Source: Schistosoma haematobium
Taxonomy: Eukaryota; Platyhelminthes; Trematoda; Strigeidida; Schistosomatidae
Reading direction: 5' to 3'
Assembly: GCF_000699445.3 (NCBI RefSeq)
Contig: NC_067199.1
Coordinates: 34,766,902 to 34,830,901 of the forward strand
Length of the DNA stretch: 64,000 nucleotides
The notes below the pieces were generated by a model. It worked only from the letters and a program-made list of their open reading frames with translations, was not told the DNA's origin and did no database searches. The position numbers and the translations under genes were made by a program. Positions 23,771-35,799 of the stretch are shown here, in pieces; positions within the stretch are counted from its first letter, which is position 1, and each line of letters begins with the position of its first letter.

Positions 23771-24434
23771 TCAACTGAAGTTCAGTTAAGGCCCGAATAA
23801 CTAAGTAGTGATGTCAGTGACCGTGATACTGGGCGATCCGAGTTCACTAGGATTACTAGTTCTCATGCAGATATGCCTTTATGTCACTTGTCAACTAACA
23901 TAAGACCTAAGTTCAGGGTTAACTGCCAGCTTCCTCCAACTACCTGATATACGGATTTGTGACTTAGGATTAAACTATGAAAGTCTAATGGTACATATAT
24001 ACATACTGTCCTTCAATTTCAACAACGACCATGTTGATTTTGCTATAGCCACAATATTTGAACTTTCGATCATGTATACTGATTCATAAAATTTGCCATA
24101 GTTATCCTGTTTTGGAGCTTGAAATCAAATATTTATATGCTTCGGAATTACCATGGTTTTTCGTTTCATAGATTTTATCTCGTAATTTGTTATTTCACCT
24201 AATGGTTTCCAAAGTCAATTAAATCTGTATATACAAACAAGTTGTGCAGTAATATTACCTTTTGTATAAACAGTCGTAGCTGTATTAAACGCCAGCTTCC
24301 CTCTCCAAATTACTGTTGAAATCTTGTTGCCAATATATATTTGGCTGCATGAAGCCGGAACAAAATCTTCCTAATTAAATTCAAAGTTTATTCGACTATT
24401 TTTAGCAGTATGTCTAGGAAGCTGATCGTTTAGA

Positions 24435-24435
<1 letters not shown>
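23771..24435. other. AT-rich intergenic stretch
   Basis: I see no gene or clear repeat. Confidence 0.45.

Positions 24436-24438
<3 letters not shown>

Positions 24439-24509
<71 letters not shown>
24439..24509. repeat. (TA)n microsatellite, about 71 bp
   Basis: An uninterrupted TA run. Frames through it are repeat artefacts. Confidence 0.95.
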
Positions 24510-24510
<1 letters not shown>

Positions 24511-24512
<2 letters not shown>

Positions 24513-25435
24513 ATCGCTTTGAACAAGTTTATGTGAAGGGAGTTTATAGAAGTAGGCGAATACACAGTTTTCTTACCATTTAATTATATAAAAGACCTAA
24601 TGACTAATCTCTGTATGAAAAATAAGAATTTTACACATGAGAGACCCAAAGCATACTTCGGAAGAGTGATTAGGAAGATAATACGCTATGGTTCATATAG
24701 ACTACTATATTACTATATTTATACTCATGACAGGAGGGACAGATGATGTATTCGAGCAAGTAGTAATCAAGATTGAAATTATAACTGCTCGACGGAAAAA
24801 AGGTTTTGTCAGGGAATCAGTATTGTATACATAGACATCAACTTCTTAGCTCTCAAAAGCCTTCCATTCTTGAACACCGAATAAAAAAATAGAAGGTAGG
24901 AAGTAAGGCAAAACCCTTATTTTAGAGGTTAGGTTATATACAAGATATAATGATATTTATAGGATTATGAATTACCTTGATTTTCAATATCCATTTGGAA
25001 ATGATAAAATTGGTAACAAATTTGGTAACTATCCAGTTAGAATAAATAAAACATAGTCAGTTGTTCTCTGGAATTTTCTTGAAAGTTTTCAAGTAGCAGT
25101 GATTAGTTCTAGTCTTTTCGAAAATTCTCACTTGTTCCTGGATACATTTTAGATGAATTACTATCAACTCTCAATATCAGAGATAGGAGTGTTTGGAAGG
25201 ATATATAAAGTTCTGGTCCGATAAGAATAATTGTATCAGATTATTCTTCCACCTGTTAACATATCAATTTAATATCATACGCTAATTATCTAACTAAATT
25301 CTTATTTTCTTTATTTCATTTTTAAAAGAAATCTCTTGGCTTTATTATACTATATGACTCCGATTGACTTCATCATTCATTCATGTAACTTCATATTTGT
25401 ATAGAATAAAGATTTCATTGCATTATTTCATTAAA
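24511..25435. other. AT-rich intergenic stretch
   Basis: I see no gene or repeat I can name. Confidence 0.45.
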
Positions 25436-25437
25436 CA

Positions 25438-25527
25438 ATTAATCAATTTCAATGGTTGAGATCATAAGTCAATTGAAGCTCGACTATCATGGAAAACCCG
25501 GAAGCACTGGACGGCCGTTTCGTTCAA
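25438..25527 (-). repeat. SINE family A tail, - strand half of an inverted composite
   Basis: The tail and the GGCCGTTTCGTTC hammerhead edge are present on the + strand as a reverse complement, cut off exactly where the + strand copy begins. Confidence 0.7.
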
Positions 25528-25850
25528 CCGGGTCTGTTGTGAGATAGTAACTGACTGAAGACATTGGGGGATGTATCGCTCAATTTCGTGGAGTGTTTGA
25601 AGTTAAACATTAACACCGTTGGATCCCGGCTCAGTGGTCTAGTGATTAGGCGGTCGCGCACGAGACCGATAGGTCCTAGGTTCGGGTCTCGCAGGGGGCG
25701 AGGTCGTGGATGCGCACTGTTGAGGTGTCCCACAATAGAACGAAACAGCCGCCCAGTGCTTCCAGGTTTTCCATGGTGGTATAGCTTCAACTGACTCATG
25801 ATCTCAACTATTGAAACTACTATAATATCCACAAAACCCTTCTGATAAGA
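25528..25850 (+). repeat. SINE family A, nearly full length
   Basis: It runs from the leader (GGTCTGTTGTGAGATAG) through the tRNA-like head (GGCTCAGTGGTCTAGTG, B-box GGTTCGGGTCTCGC) to a decayed hammerhead (TTGAGGT; triplet GCC) and the tail ending CCACAAAACCCTTCTGAT. Confidence 0.8.
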
Positions 25851-26306
25851 ATTAACCAATTGATAACCAAACTCTCGCTTAAAATAATACTGTTGAATTC
25901 AAGAAAGTCATTTACTTTTCGTAACGTTTATCTCAGTAGTAGATGTAATATATACCTTCTTGTATGAACTTTACCATCTGTCTTCAGCTATCTTCTTCAC
26001 ATAAATGACATATTCTAATATGTCCATTCTTCGTACATATTTATGGGTGAAAGATCGATCATTAGTAGTTGAGATCTACACTCACATCATCAATACCCGA
26101 ATACTCAATTAAAAAATTGACTTCACTACATCAATTGCAACATGAAGAATGGATATTGAAGATCATAACTAAACTCACTATGTCATTCGGAAACTACTTT
26201 ATCTGCTCTTGGTTTGATCAAGTTGACTGGTTCGACAATTATAGGCTGCATTGATCATACGATGTCCGGAATAGTGGTTATATTTATTTAATGTCACGAA
26301 AATGAG

Positions 26307-26379
26307 CGTCTCGGGAGGGACTCGAACCCTCAGTCTTCGGCTCCGGAAACCGACGCCTTATCCATTAGGCCACCGAGAC
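26307..26379 (-). tRNA. tRNA-Arg (anticodon CCG)
   Basis: The 73-nt gene folds cleanly. The acceptor GTCTCGG pairs with CCGAGAC, the D arm is GCC...GGC, the anticodon arm has loop TTCCGGA with anticodon CCG, and the T arm is GAGGG TTCGAGT CCCTC. Internal promoter boxes TGGCCTAATGG and GGTTCGAGTCC are intact, and a TTTT terminator follows a few bases downstream. It reads CGG codons. No SINE tail follows, so it looks like a genuine gene. Confidence 0.93.
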
Positions 26380-26389
26380 AGACCCCTCC

Positions 26390-27485
26390 GACTTTTCTTA
26401 CATATATCACTCAAATGTTGTTGTCATCCCAGCTGGCAAAGCATATCGAAACAACATTAGGAAATCAGTACATTTGTGTCAAGTCCTTATACATCACAAA
26501 CTGCAAGGCTTTGATATCTACATCTCCCAATTTATAGACACTGGAATATTTAACATTAACATTGGGCATGCTCATCCATTTGTTTGTCTGGTGCTTGACA
26601 ATAAATTGACTTCCATACAACTTGGAATTGCCTGTTCATACTAGTACCAATACTCTATCCAACATACCACTGCTTTCTTACTCTCTATTTCACACTGTCT
26701 GAAAGCAGTGCATCAACAGTGTTTGCGTTGTTGAGATGTCTGAAGTTCAGTTGTGACCGAGTAGTAAATGGAGACAGAGACGACTGAAGGAAACTCTCCA
26801 CCTATAAGATATAAACCAGCATTTGAATGGAATTCGAGGGACGAATATCTGGATTACCAGTCCAGTGGTTCACTAACTCACCTGTACTATCTCTGTGCTA
26901 CCTAGGTTGTAATTTCACACCGGCCTTTTTGTTCATACCTCACCATATGCTTTTCATGCTCATAATCTGTTAATAAATATGGGTCAGTATGTTCTTATTT
27001 TGATTTGTTGTATTTTGTGAAATTTTGCCTTTCAATGAACATGATTGTTACTAGTGTCCTAGGCTTATTTATAGAGATACGTTTTGTTTTTCAAATCAAA
27101 CTCTTCGAAGACTTCAAGAGTGTGTTTATTTCTTACTCATGATTTGTCAGTTCTACGTGTTGTAATTACCACACGACACCATCATCTAAACGTGACCTTC
27201 ATCTTGTAGTAAACTTATATATTGACTTGTACATATTTTGACAGATAATCCCTATTTAAACATTAAAAATACGAAGTTCAACGAAGGGATCTGTTTTCAA
27301 CGACTTTAATATCAAGCTGTACAATCGTATATTAATGACATTTTTTTGTTAAAGTAGTAGTTCTAGTTTGATGTTATTATTTTTATTATGTAATCTAGTA
27401 TTATAATCTTTCTATTACGTCATTTTGGTTATTCTTTGTTGACATTTCCTCATGGAACTAGTACTTCAACAATGAGATTGTGTTT
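26390..27485. other. Intergenic stretch
   Basis: No recognisable gene. 26390-26900 is slightly less AT-rich than its surroundings, but I recognise nothing in it. Confidence 0.45.
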
Positions 27486-27486
27486 A

Positions 27487-27865
27487 TATATTTCAGTGGT
27501 TAAGATCATAAGTCAGTTGAAGCTAGACCATCATGGAAAACCCGGATGCACTGGGCGGCCGTCTCGTCCTATTGTGGGACACCTCAGCAGTACGCACCCA
27601 CAACCTTGCCTCGCCAGACTCGAACCCAGGACCTACTAGTTCCCCGCACGAGCACTTAACCACTAGACCATTGAGCCGGCATCCAACGATGTTAATGTCT
27701 ACCTTCAACCAATCCACGAAATTGAGCGACACATCCACCAATGTCTTTAGTGAGTTACTATCTCACAACAGACCTGGTTGTACTCCACTGGTCACTACTT
27801 CTCACTAGAACTCCAGAATATACCTCTTGAAGCCAGTCACTAGTGAGCATATGTTGATTAATATC
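27487..27865 (-). repeat. SINE family A, full length with leader
   Basis: On the - strand the leader, the tRNA-like head (TGGTCTAGTGGTTAAGTGC, B-box GGGTTCGAGTCTGG), a dead hammerhead (CTGAGGT, GAGA, GCC) and the tail are present. It shares the long leader with 10600-10985. Confidence 0.8.
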
Positions 27866-28050
27866 AGATGGGTTTTTTAGATGTTATAGTAATTTCAATA
27901 GTTGAGATAATGAGTCAGTTGAAGCTAGACCACCATGGAAAACCTGGAAGCACTGGACGGCCGTTTCGTCCTATTGTGGTCTAGCTTCAAGTGACTCATG
28001 ATCTTAACCATTAAAATTACTATAATATCCACAAAACCCATCTGATATAT
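27866..28050. repeat. Inverted pair of SINE family A tails
   Basis: A - strand tail with the ribozyme 3' side (to about 27977) is joined directly to a + strand tail (TGGTCTAGCTTCAAGTGACT, ending CCACAAAACCCATCTGAT). The outer 65 bp or so on each side are reverse complements, forming a near-perfect palindrome around a short spacer. Confidence 0.75.
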
Positions 28051-28715
28051 GTATACTATTGTACAACTTGATAATAAATTCCTTGAAAACAGTTCCCTTC
28101 GCTGAACTTAGTACTTTTATACACATACATGTCAAGTTACCTAATAAATCCTTGTTGATATATAGTTATTTATTGATTTTTCTTCCTCTCCCCAGTCGCT
28201 ACATGAATTTATTGATCAATATATCGATTTGTCAATTTAATAACAATATTTTTTAAAACATAATCTCACAGTAATGTTCTAATTGATAGACTGATCGGAT
28301 ACTCATTCATTCACTCATCTTTCATTTCACGTGAACGACAATATAATAACAATGACAACAATAAATTAATCGATAAATGTTGATTTTCTAATCTTAATGA
28401 AATTAGGCATAAAGGAGTAATTTCGTTTACATTTTGTGTTTAAAAAATGACATAATATGAGCAAAAGTGAATAGAGTTTCTGTGGGAGTTGATAAGATGG
28501 ATGATAAAGTGTACGTGTGTGTGTGTGTGTGTACGTAGAGATAGATATATGCATGCATGTCAAATTGTATGAATTTACTATTTATTTTTGTCAATTGATT
28601 GTAAAGATTAATTCGTTATTAATAAGGGTATGAATTATTCAATTCTTAATATTCAGGACTGAGATTTAGTCAATTATAATCGGTATAAGTGCATTCAGTG
28701 ACCATTTCTTCGATT
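28051..28715. other. AT-rich intergenic stretch
   Basis: A (GT)n tract lies at about 28515-28531. I see no gene. Confidence 0.5.
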
Positions 28716-28719
28716 TTTG

Positions 28720-28830
28720 GATCAAAAGATACTATGTTTTGTACAAACAGTAATGGAATTGAGATACATTCAGTTGACCAGTCCCAAAAAGGATGGGACC
28801 CACGTCTTGGATTCCACTGCTAGTTAGAAT
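28720..28830 (+). repeat. Sm-alpha-like SINE, dead ribozyme
   Basis: GAGATACATTCAGTTGACC, then TCTTGGATTCCACTGCTAG match Sm-alpha, but the core (TTGACCA) and GAAA (GGGA) are lost. Confidence 0.6.
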
Positions 28831-29226
28831 ACATCTGTTCTAGAAATTTTGAATCAGTTTTTGCGGGAGACTGACTACAGTTAGTAAAACTCTGAAAGTG
28901 AAATAGGAATGAATGGCTGTTCCATACATACTATTTTGGGATCTCAATATTGGTAACCAATGAGGCTCATAGGAATTTTCAGATGCTTAGGTGAACTCGT
29001 TGCAAATGTCCAACGGTTAGAATCATTAGTTTTGCGTCCAACTGTATAGTATCGACTTCAGTCAATGTGTGACGATAATATATTGCTGATCGAGTAAAAC
29101 TGTAGTCAGTTCTAACTGATAAACTGAACCTCTACATCTTTTAGCTACCAATTGTAACAACCTGACATTCTGCATAGAATTTTACTAGGAGCATTTTTTA
29201 TAAAATTGATAGTGGCTAATATATGG

Positions 29227-29746
29227 TGTTATGACCTTGGATGTCTGACTTTTCGATCACACGACTTATCTACCAATCCGAATACGACTTATACGAATCT
29301 TCACACTAGGCCAACCAATGACGTTCAACCGGTGTGGGCAGTTTAGCGTCCTTATTGGTCCTATGTCTTACGAGCCCTTCCACTTGAGTACAGAACACAA
29401 TACCAGCTTCCGAATCAGAGCAGATCGTTTATTTCAGACATACTTGGTTTATATATCAATCACACAGACCGCAACGTACCATAAAATAGGAAATAATATT
29501 TGTACACAAATAAGCCCAAAAAGTGGCTGTGAATGTGGGAGGCAGTAGTTAATAAACTGAACATAACTTAAGAACCGTAAATCGTACAATAATAAATTAT
29601 AGATCAAAATAAAGCTTATCATAAAAGGAATATAAATATCCATAGTGTAATTGTTGAGTAGTTATACAATAAGAATATTTATAGAATATTAGTCCATGAA
29701 TAGTCCTCGGAAATTACCTGTAACTTAATCTTCACCGGATATAACA
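29227..29746 (+). mobile_element. Solo LTR, family 1 (520 bp)
   Basis: It starts TGTTATGACC and ends GGATATAACA (TG...CA with TGTTA/TAACA inverted ends), flanked by perfect 5-bp duplications TATGG at 29222-29226 and 29747-29751. This is the clearest copy of the family. Confidence 0.8.
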
Positions 29747-29810
29747 TATGGTCAGTCTCTCAATTAGCAACCAGCCGATGAATTCGAAGTCGCAGATAAC
29801 TGACTATTGC

Positions 29811-29873
29811 TCCTGTCAATTATCACGTGACAAAGTAGCCAATTAGAACACTGACTAATATGACCTTAATGAT
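29811..29873 (+). mobile_element. LTR family 1 fragment
   Basis: TCACGTGACAAAGTAGCCAA and the following bases match positions near the start of the 22982 LTR. Confidence 0.5.
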
Positions 29874-30054
29874 ATATTTAGCTTAGTAATGTTTGTAGAT
29901 CTCCTTGAAATTTACATATAAAACTATAATTTGAAACCATCAGACATCTATATCCCAGTTTCTAGATAGCTAATGATTATTGGACAAAAACTGCTTATAA
30001 TAAATATGCATTGCTAATTCTTATTTAGTTAGAAACAAAAATCTTTTGCATTTG

Positions 30055-30335
30055 TTTTCGGTTTAGGTGGAGTTTTGTTCTGTGAGCTGGATGATTTTAT
30101 CTTGGAGATTACATTTTTCTTCAGAATAAAATCATCAGCACAAACGTTCAAATTTATCCATATATCAGACACAGCTTGTCCTGTTGACCTCCAACACTCC
30201 ACTTCTGCCTGAAGTTTGTGCCAACATTGTCCAGAAGAACAGAAAAAGCTCCACAACCAAGCCATCCAGCTCAGAGAACAAAATTTCACCTATATCGTCC
30301 ACTTGAGCTTCAAATCTTCGCCACCACTTGTTTTA
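30055..30335 (-). repeat. Interspersed repeat, family F
   Basis: Longest of three copies (others at 18310-18425 and 36240-36390). A frame of about 86 codons on the - strand (starting MKFCSLSWMAWLW) is not supported by anything else and probably reflects the repeat. Confidence 0.55.
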
Positions 30336-30344
30336 ATTTTATTT

Positions 30345-30855
30345 ATTTAGACACATAGTCATTGGTAAAAAGAGGCACTAAACAGATATGTGCTACATAA
30401 ATCATTCGATTAATGTGAGGGCTGTGATACTGCTCGGGTTCCCAAACCGAAACAGATGGTTTTCTCAGGAGGCCACACCACGAGCCTTCGACCTAAAGGT
30501 CTAATCCACAAGACAGTCGATCAACGTAAGGAGATGCAATCACATGGTAGCCGGTGAACAATAATTGATTTATACACCATTTGTTTCCTTAGGATCCTGG
30601 AGCCCATGTACACCATTGGATTGAATGAAGGTTTTCGAACTCCCTTAGGTAGATTCTCCATATCCATCAACCCGGTTAAAGCACCGGAAATTCGCTTTTC
30701 GTCCTCTCAATTTTGTAAACAACACCCCCTCCACAAGAAGGTGGTGAGTAGAACTTCCCTGGCTATGGTTGCATGTACGTGGCCATGTGAGAGCATTTCT
30801 AGAGGGAGAGTTGACTCGCCCTCACTCTCAGCCGTACCAGGACATTTATTTTTAG
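30345..30855 (-). mobile_element. (AAAT)n-tailed retroposon, family E, copy 2
   Basis: Same unit as 17570-18085, with TTTATTTATTTAG at the tail end. The antisense frame is broken but keeps NPVKAPEIRFSSSQFCKQ. Confidence 0.65.
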
Positions 30856-30899
30856 ATAACATAAAAAATAATGTAGTTAAGAGATAACACTGAATATTG

Positions 30900-31660
30900 T
30901 ACATAATCATTGTTGTAATTTTAGCTTTATGAGTAACTCAACAGTTTATCCTTCTATATGTGCTTAACGATTAGATTCATTTTTATTGATTGTGTAAGAT
31001 GTTCCCAGATAATCTTCAATTTATTATTTACACCATAAACAAGATTTACCTGATATGTCACGAAATATCAAAAATACAATTTTTCTACCCATTGGAATAT
31101 AACAAAATTCTTTTTATTTATCATTAACTTTCTATCCAAATGCTCAGTTTATTAGAAATGATTAAGTCCAACTAAGGTATTGGATGCTTACTAACTATTT
31201 ACATTTATTCCCTAATTGAATAGTGGAAATTTTTATCTCTACAATGGTCATATGATTAAAATTATTTGGAATTCATTCAAATAAATGAATATAAACTATT
31301 TGTAATAGTGTGAATATACAGTATACCCCCTAAATTTGTTTGTTTTTTTCTAACTTTCTATTCGGATTAGATTTAGTTCGTATGGTTCTGATTAAATCAT
31401 CTAATTTATTATAATTTCAATCATTATAAATAATGGCATTTAAAAAAAATAGGTTACACTTTTATAATTCAGTTCATTTTACACTTATTCACTCCCTCCA
31501 CATACACCTGTTTTTCAAAGGTATCATGTGTGTCTGTTAATACAAACATTTTCTATTGATAATTCTATTGTACTTTAACTGGGACTTATTAATTTCGTGT
31601 ACAAACTTTGCTTACTTATAAGTAGTATCATAAATAAGTACCATTTATTATTTGTAAGAC
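30900..31660. other. AT-rich intergenic stretch
   Basis: Near 31030-31110 there is a short block shared with 35150-35230 (CACGAAA..TCA..AATACAA). I see no gene. Confidence 0.45.
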
Positions 31661-31664
31661 GTTG

Positions 31665-31950
31665 TGGAGAATGTTGAATTTCATTGAAATCATGAACCGA
31701 TTATTATCAGAAAACCATTGAAAACCTGAAAGAACTGGACGCTCGTTTCGTCCTATAGTGGGATTCCTCAATAGTGGTTTAGAGGTTCAGCGTTCGCGCG
31801 AAGCAAAATGTCTGTGGTTCGAATCCCACATGTGGGATCGTGGATACGTCCCTCTGAGGAGTGCCATACTAGGGTGAAACTGTTATCCAATGTTTCCTGA
31901 TCCTCAGTGCTGGTCTAACTTATATTGGTTTATGATTCCAATAAAATCTA
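31665..31950. repeat. Inverted composite of SINE family A
   Basis: 31665 to about 31785 is a - strand tail plus hammerhead (TTGAGGA core). From about 31786 a + strand copy continues with a tRNA-like head (B-box GGTTCGAATCCCAC), CTGAGGA, GAAA and the triplet ATC. Confidence 0.65.
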
Positions 31951-31974
31951 ACCTCGAACTGAGAATTTTATTTT

Positions 31975-32205
31975 TATTTTATTTTATGGTGCAATGCGGT
32001 TTGGTTTGCTTGTATATAAACTCTTTTTGTCTTAAGTGCAAATACATTGGAGGCTGATTACTGATTTCTGAATACAGCGATCAGGGTGGAGAGAAGCTAG
32101 AGAATCGTAAATCAGTTAGGACTCGGTCTTTGACTAAGGGTTATTAATACTGAACAGATCCCGATTGGGGCTTTTGTCACGTGATATCAGACAACGGACC
32201 ATAAG
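31975..32205 (-). mobile_element. LTR family 1, truncated
   Basis: On the - strand it runs from TTATGGTCCGTTGTC through a CACGTGAC motif to TTTATATACAAGCAAACC and ACCATAAAATA, matching the first half or so of the LTR. Confidence 0.5.
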
Positions 32206-32209
32206 TTCA

Positions 32210-33885
32210 CGATAAAACTAACCACAATTATTGATTGCTAGACGGGATTTTCAGTTTTTTTACAACCTGTTGTCTGATTAGAAATTTTTCGTGAGGGTGA
32301 AATTCACTTAAATTTATTGCGATTCAAGGTAAATCTTTCATGCAGTACATAAATACTGAGGGTTACATAGAAGAATTTTATCTAATTTTCAAACATATTT
32401 CATAATGATGTGATGAAATTAATAAAGATTATTTCTTAGAAATCGAATTCTATGTGAAACTATTCGAAGGGCACAGAAGTTACTAATTGGTAGTCTTTGT
32501 TGGATGTTAAAATCTAATAATGAACTTTAGATATAAAAAAGTTATCACAATATGCACTGGCATATCTCCATTTTTATTACAATAGTTTCTAGGCTACCAT
32601 ATCGTTATAGTTAGTAGCTAAAATCTATTTTCAAGAAGCATGTTTTATCCCAGTGTAAAATATTGATGTGAACAGAGAAACGAGAAGCTTTGACAAACTA
32701 CAGAATCTATTTTTAGAGACGTTATTTCAGTTAATTCAAAGTTTGTAAAACATGAACATTTATTTTTGTCCCTAGTCTATTCTACAGATCATAAGCTCTC
32801 GTTTGATGTATGATTCACTGCCATAGCCCTTTTTTATTCCAAAGCTATTGTAATTTAAACGTATTATTTTGAACTCTATTTTCTACGCTAATCTCCAGTT
32901 TTGGATATAACTGTATTTTCCTAATTATTGTACATTGTAGTCGGGTTAGTCATCTATTTATTCATGTATCTTTTTACACTGATCTGAAATAGGGAACCAG
33001 ATCGGAAGTGGGAATAAATCGTGTAGTGTTCCTGTTGACTTGTCTTCTCTTACTCGTGTCCTTTTCAGTCAATCAGGTGATAGAATAGTTTTCGTCTCTC
33101 TAACCTAAACAGTTGGTTTCACTTCGAACTCTGGCATACAAGCCTCAAGGTTAAACCAGTCAGCCTATCGTGTCAAGGTTTTAATCTAGATTAGACAAGT
33201 TAGCCTCAGCACCAAAAGTGAGTAGACAGATCAAGGACGTAACAAATACTAACAGTTGACACTTCAAATCCTGCAACATTATGATTCACTTATAATGATT
33301 ATACTGTATTTAGCAATAAATAATAATGATAAGATCTTAAAATATTTGATACTTAATTTAATGAACAGAAATGATAACCCCTGGTTTGTAATAGGTTTGT
33401 ATAAAGTACTTTTCAATTCATCAAGATTATAAGAATTATATGAAACTACCATTTGACTATAAAGCATTTTCCAAAACAAAATGTACCTTTCAATGATAAA
33501 AAGTTTACATAAACATTTCAATATTTAATCGTTACCTAATGACAAGGAACTAATGTCAATAACATTCATTATCCATGTACATTTGTACTTGATAAATGAC
33601 ATTAAATGTATTAGATCAAAGTTATTCTTGTCAAATTTGATTACATAACACCGTGAAAAGAAATAACATAAAACAAAGTGAACTTAATAATAGATTAGAT
33701 TTTATCAAGATTACATTCAGTCCCTTCCCATTTGCCATGGTAACAGGTGATGTTTTTTTATGTTTTTTATCGTTTAAATCAAATGAAAATAATTCATCAG
33801 ATGAAGTAAATATGAAGGATAGTAAGTTCTATCTGAAGAGTTTGTACATTAACAATCTGTAAATATAAAAATTATTATTATCAAT
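32210..33885. other. AT-rich intergenic stretch
   Basis: 33000-33240 is less AT-rich and may be an old repeat, but I cannot classify it. No gene seen. Confidence 0.45.
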
Positions 33886-33889
33886 AAGG

Positions 33890-34165
33890 ATTTTTGTGGA
33901 TATTATATAGTAATTTTTAATAGATGAGATCATGAGTCAATTGAAGCTAAAGCACCATAGGAAATCTGGAAGCACTGGACGGCCGTTTTATCCTATTGTG
34001 GGACTCCTCAGCGGTGCGCATCTACGATTGCGCCTCGCGAGATTCAGACCTAGGATCTATCAGTTTCGCGCGCGAGCGTTTAACCATTAGACGGTTTTTC
34101 AGTGCTTCCAGGTTTTCCCCGGTGGTCTAGCTTCAGTTGACTCATGATCTCAACTAATAAAAATT
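33890..34165. repeat. Inverted composite of SINE family A
   Basis: A - strand copy (33890 to about 34100; core CTGAGGA but TAAA in place of GAAA) is joined to a + strand tail (CAGTGCTTCCAGGTTTTCCC onward). Confidence 0.7.
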
Positions 34166-34364
34166 ATTGTTCATGTAATCACTATGACAGTGAATAAAAC
34201 AATATTTTTTAAGTTATGAAATCATAACATTATTTTTGAAAATTTCTTATGTATTGGAGTGAACAAATTAATGATTCGATTAAAACAAACTCAATGGTTT
34301 TATTATATTTAGTTAGTTAGTTTATTTATTGTGTGATAGGTTATAGTAAAATTTTGAAAATGAC

Positions 34365-34600
34365 CGGTTGTTTCCGAAAGGTGTACCTGTAATCATGAGG
34401 GATTTGATGTTCTCTCACGGATTCAATCCTATGTCACTCAGCTTCAAGCTGAGACACATTGATCACTAACTAGTGATCAATAGGTTTTAAATACGTCTCA
34501 GTCCTTCAGGTCAGTCGCAACTCATGCAGCTCATTGGCGACGTATCAGTTTGTGAGGCTGGGTAACACGGGGTTGAGTCCTAAACGCTAGAAGCTTAAAC
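34365..34600. repeat. Inverted composite of SINE family B
   Basis: The left part is - strand (TGATTACAGGTACACC, tRNA-like B-box GGATTGAATCCGTG). From about 34496 the + strand leader and tRNA-like head follow (CAGCTCATTGGCGACG, GGGGTTGAGTCC). Confidence 0.55.
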
Positions 34601-34604
34601 GAAA

Positions 34605-35795
34605 TCAGATATTGAATATGTGAATAAAGCTTTAATCCTGAGGTTAGTTTAATGACAACTTCACTAGTCACCTTGGAAAAAATATTAATTTAGTAGTAAC
34701 TGATGCACCGGATCAACGAGATAAAGGTTAAATACAGTGAATTTTCTCAGAAATATTCAGAAACGGTGATGGAAAAAACTGGTTCTGGTCAATCTTTTGG
34801 CTTCTAAGGGGATTTCGGAACAGTGATTGACTACTTCCAACAACATTACAGGTAATCAAATAAAAACTTTATTTCAATAGTGGCTGTGAACAATATTTTT
34901 TGTAAATGAGTTTATAGGTATCAATGCCAAGGTTGAACTTGATAGTTTCAAATAAATTGAGTATTGGATAGAAAGTTAATAGTAAGTATAACTTTTTGTT
35001 ATATTCCAATGAGTAGACATTTCGTGACTTAATGTAAACCACTTCTTCCGAGTAAATAAATGACCGAATTAAATTAACACATCCGAATAGCACACAATAG
35101 AAAATAGTACTATTTAAACATGTGTTAATTTAGTTCGATTATTTATTTCATTTGAAGAATTGGCTTACATTACCTCACGAAACGTCAGCAATACAACTTT
35201 TCTACTCATTGGGACACAACAAAAAATGTGTTTGCGATTAATATTCTTGTAAGTTAAGATTGATATAAAAAACACAGATATTGTATATACTACAATGATG
35301 GAGATCGTTAGACACCATGTATGCAACCGGCTATCAAAAACAATCGAGAAATAATGATTGTAATTCAGTATTTCTTTTTCGCATTATTACTGTAAATAAT
35401 TCTGAAACGACAAAAATACTTGCTTGAACAGGATGAAATAAAGCTAACATAATATATATCTAATATTTCATACTACTTATAAGTAATATATAATATGTTT
35501 CGGCAAAATATTTGACCCGCGCTTAATTGGTTAACTCAAAGCTAGTTACCATTTTCATTTATTATTTTTATCAGGAAACCTTTGTTCAAACTAAACTTAT
35601 CATTTTCCTCTTTGTCTGTACTTAAAGTTGATATATGTGCATAAAAAAACTGTGAATAACGAATGTCAATTCCAGAAAAAAATTGTCTAATTTATAGTTG
35701 GCATCATTTTAGTATATTGAAGAAATTTCTCCTGAATTATAGGTGTTATATTTACTGAGCTGAGTAACTTTTCTAGAGAAGATTCCGTTTTATTT
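34605..35795. other. AT-rich intergenic stretch
   Basis: I see no gene. Confidence 0.45.
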
Positions 35796-35799
35796 CTGG

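Noticed and set aside
24371..24565. 64-codon frame through the (TA)n tract
   Set aside because: It encodes alternating Tyr-Ile from a microsatellite.
33653..33862. Small + strand frame (MKRNNIKQSELNN) as a gene
   Set aside because: It has AT-rich composition, no neighbouring exons or recognisable domain, and a length expected by chance.
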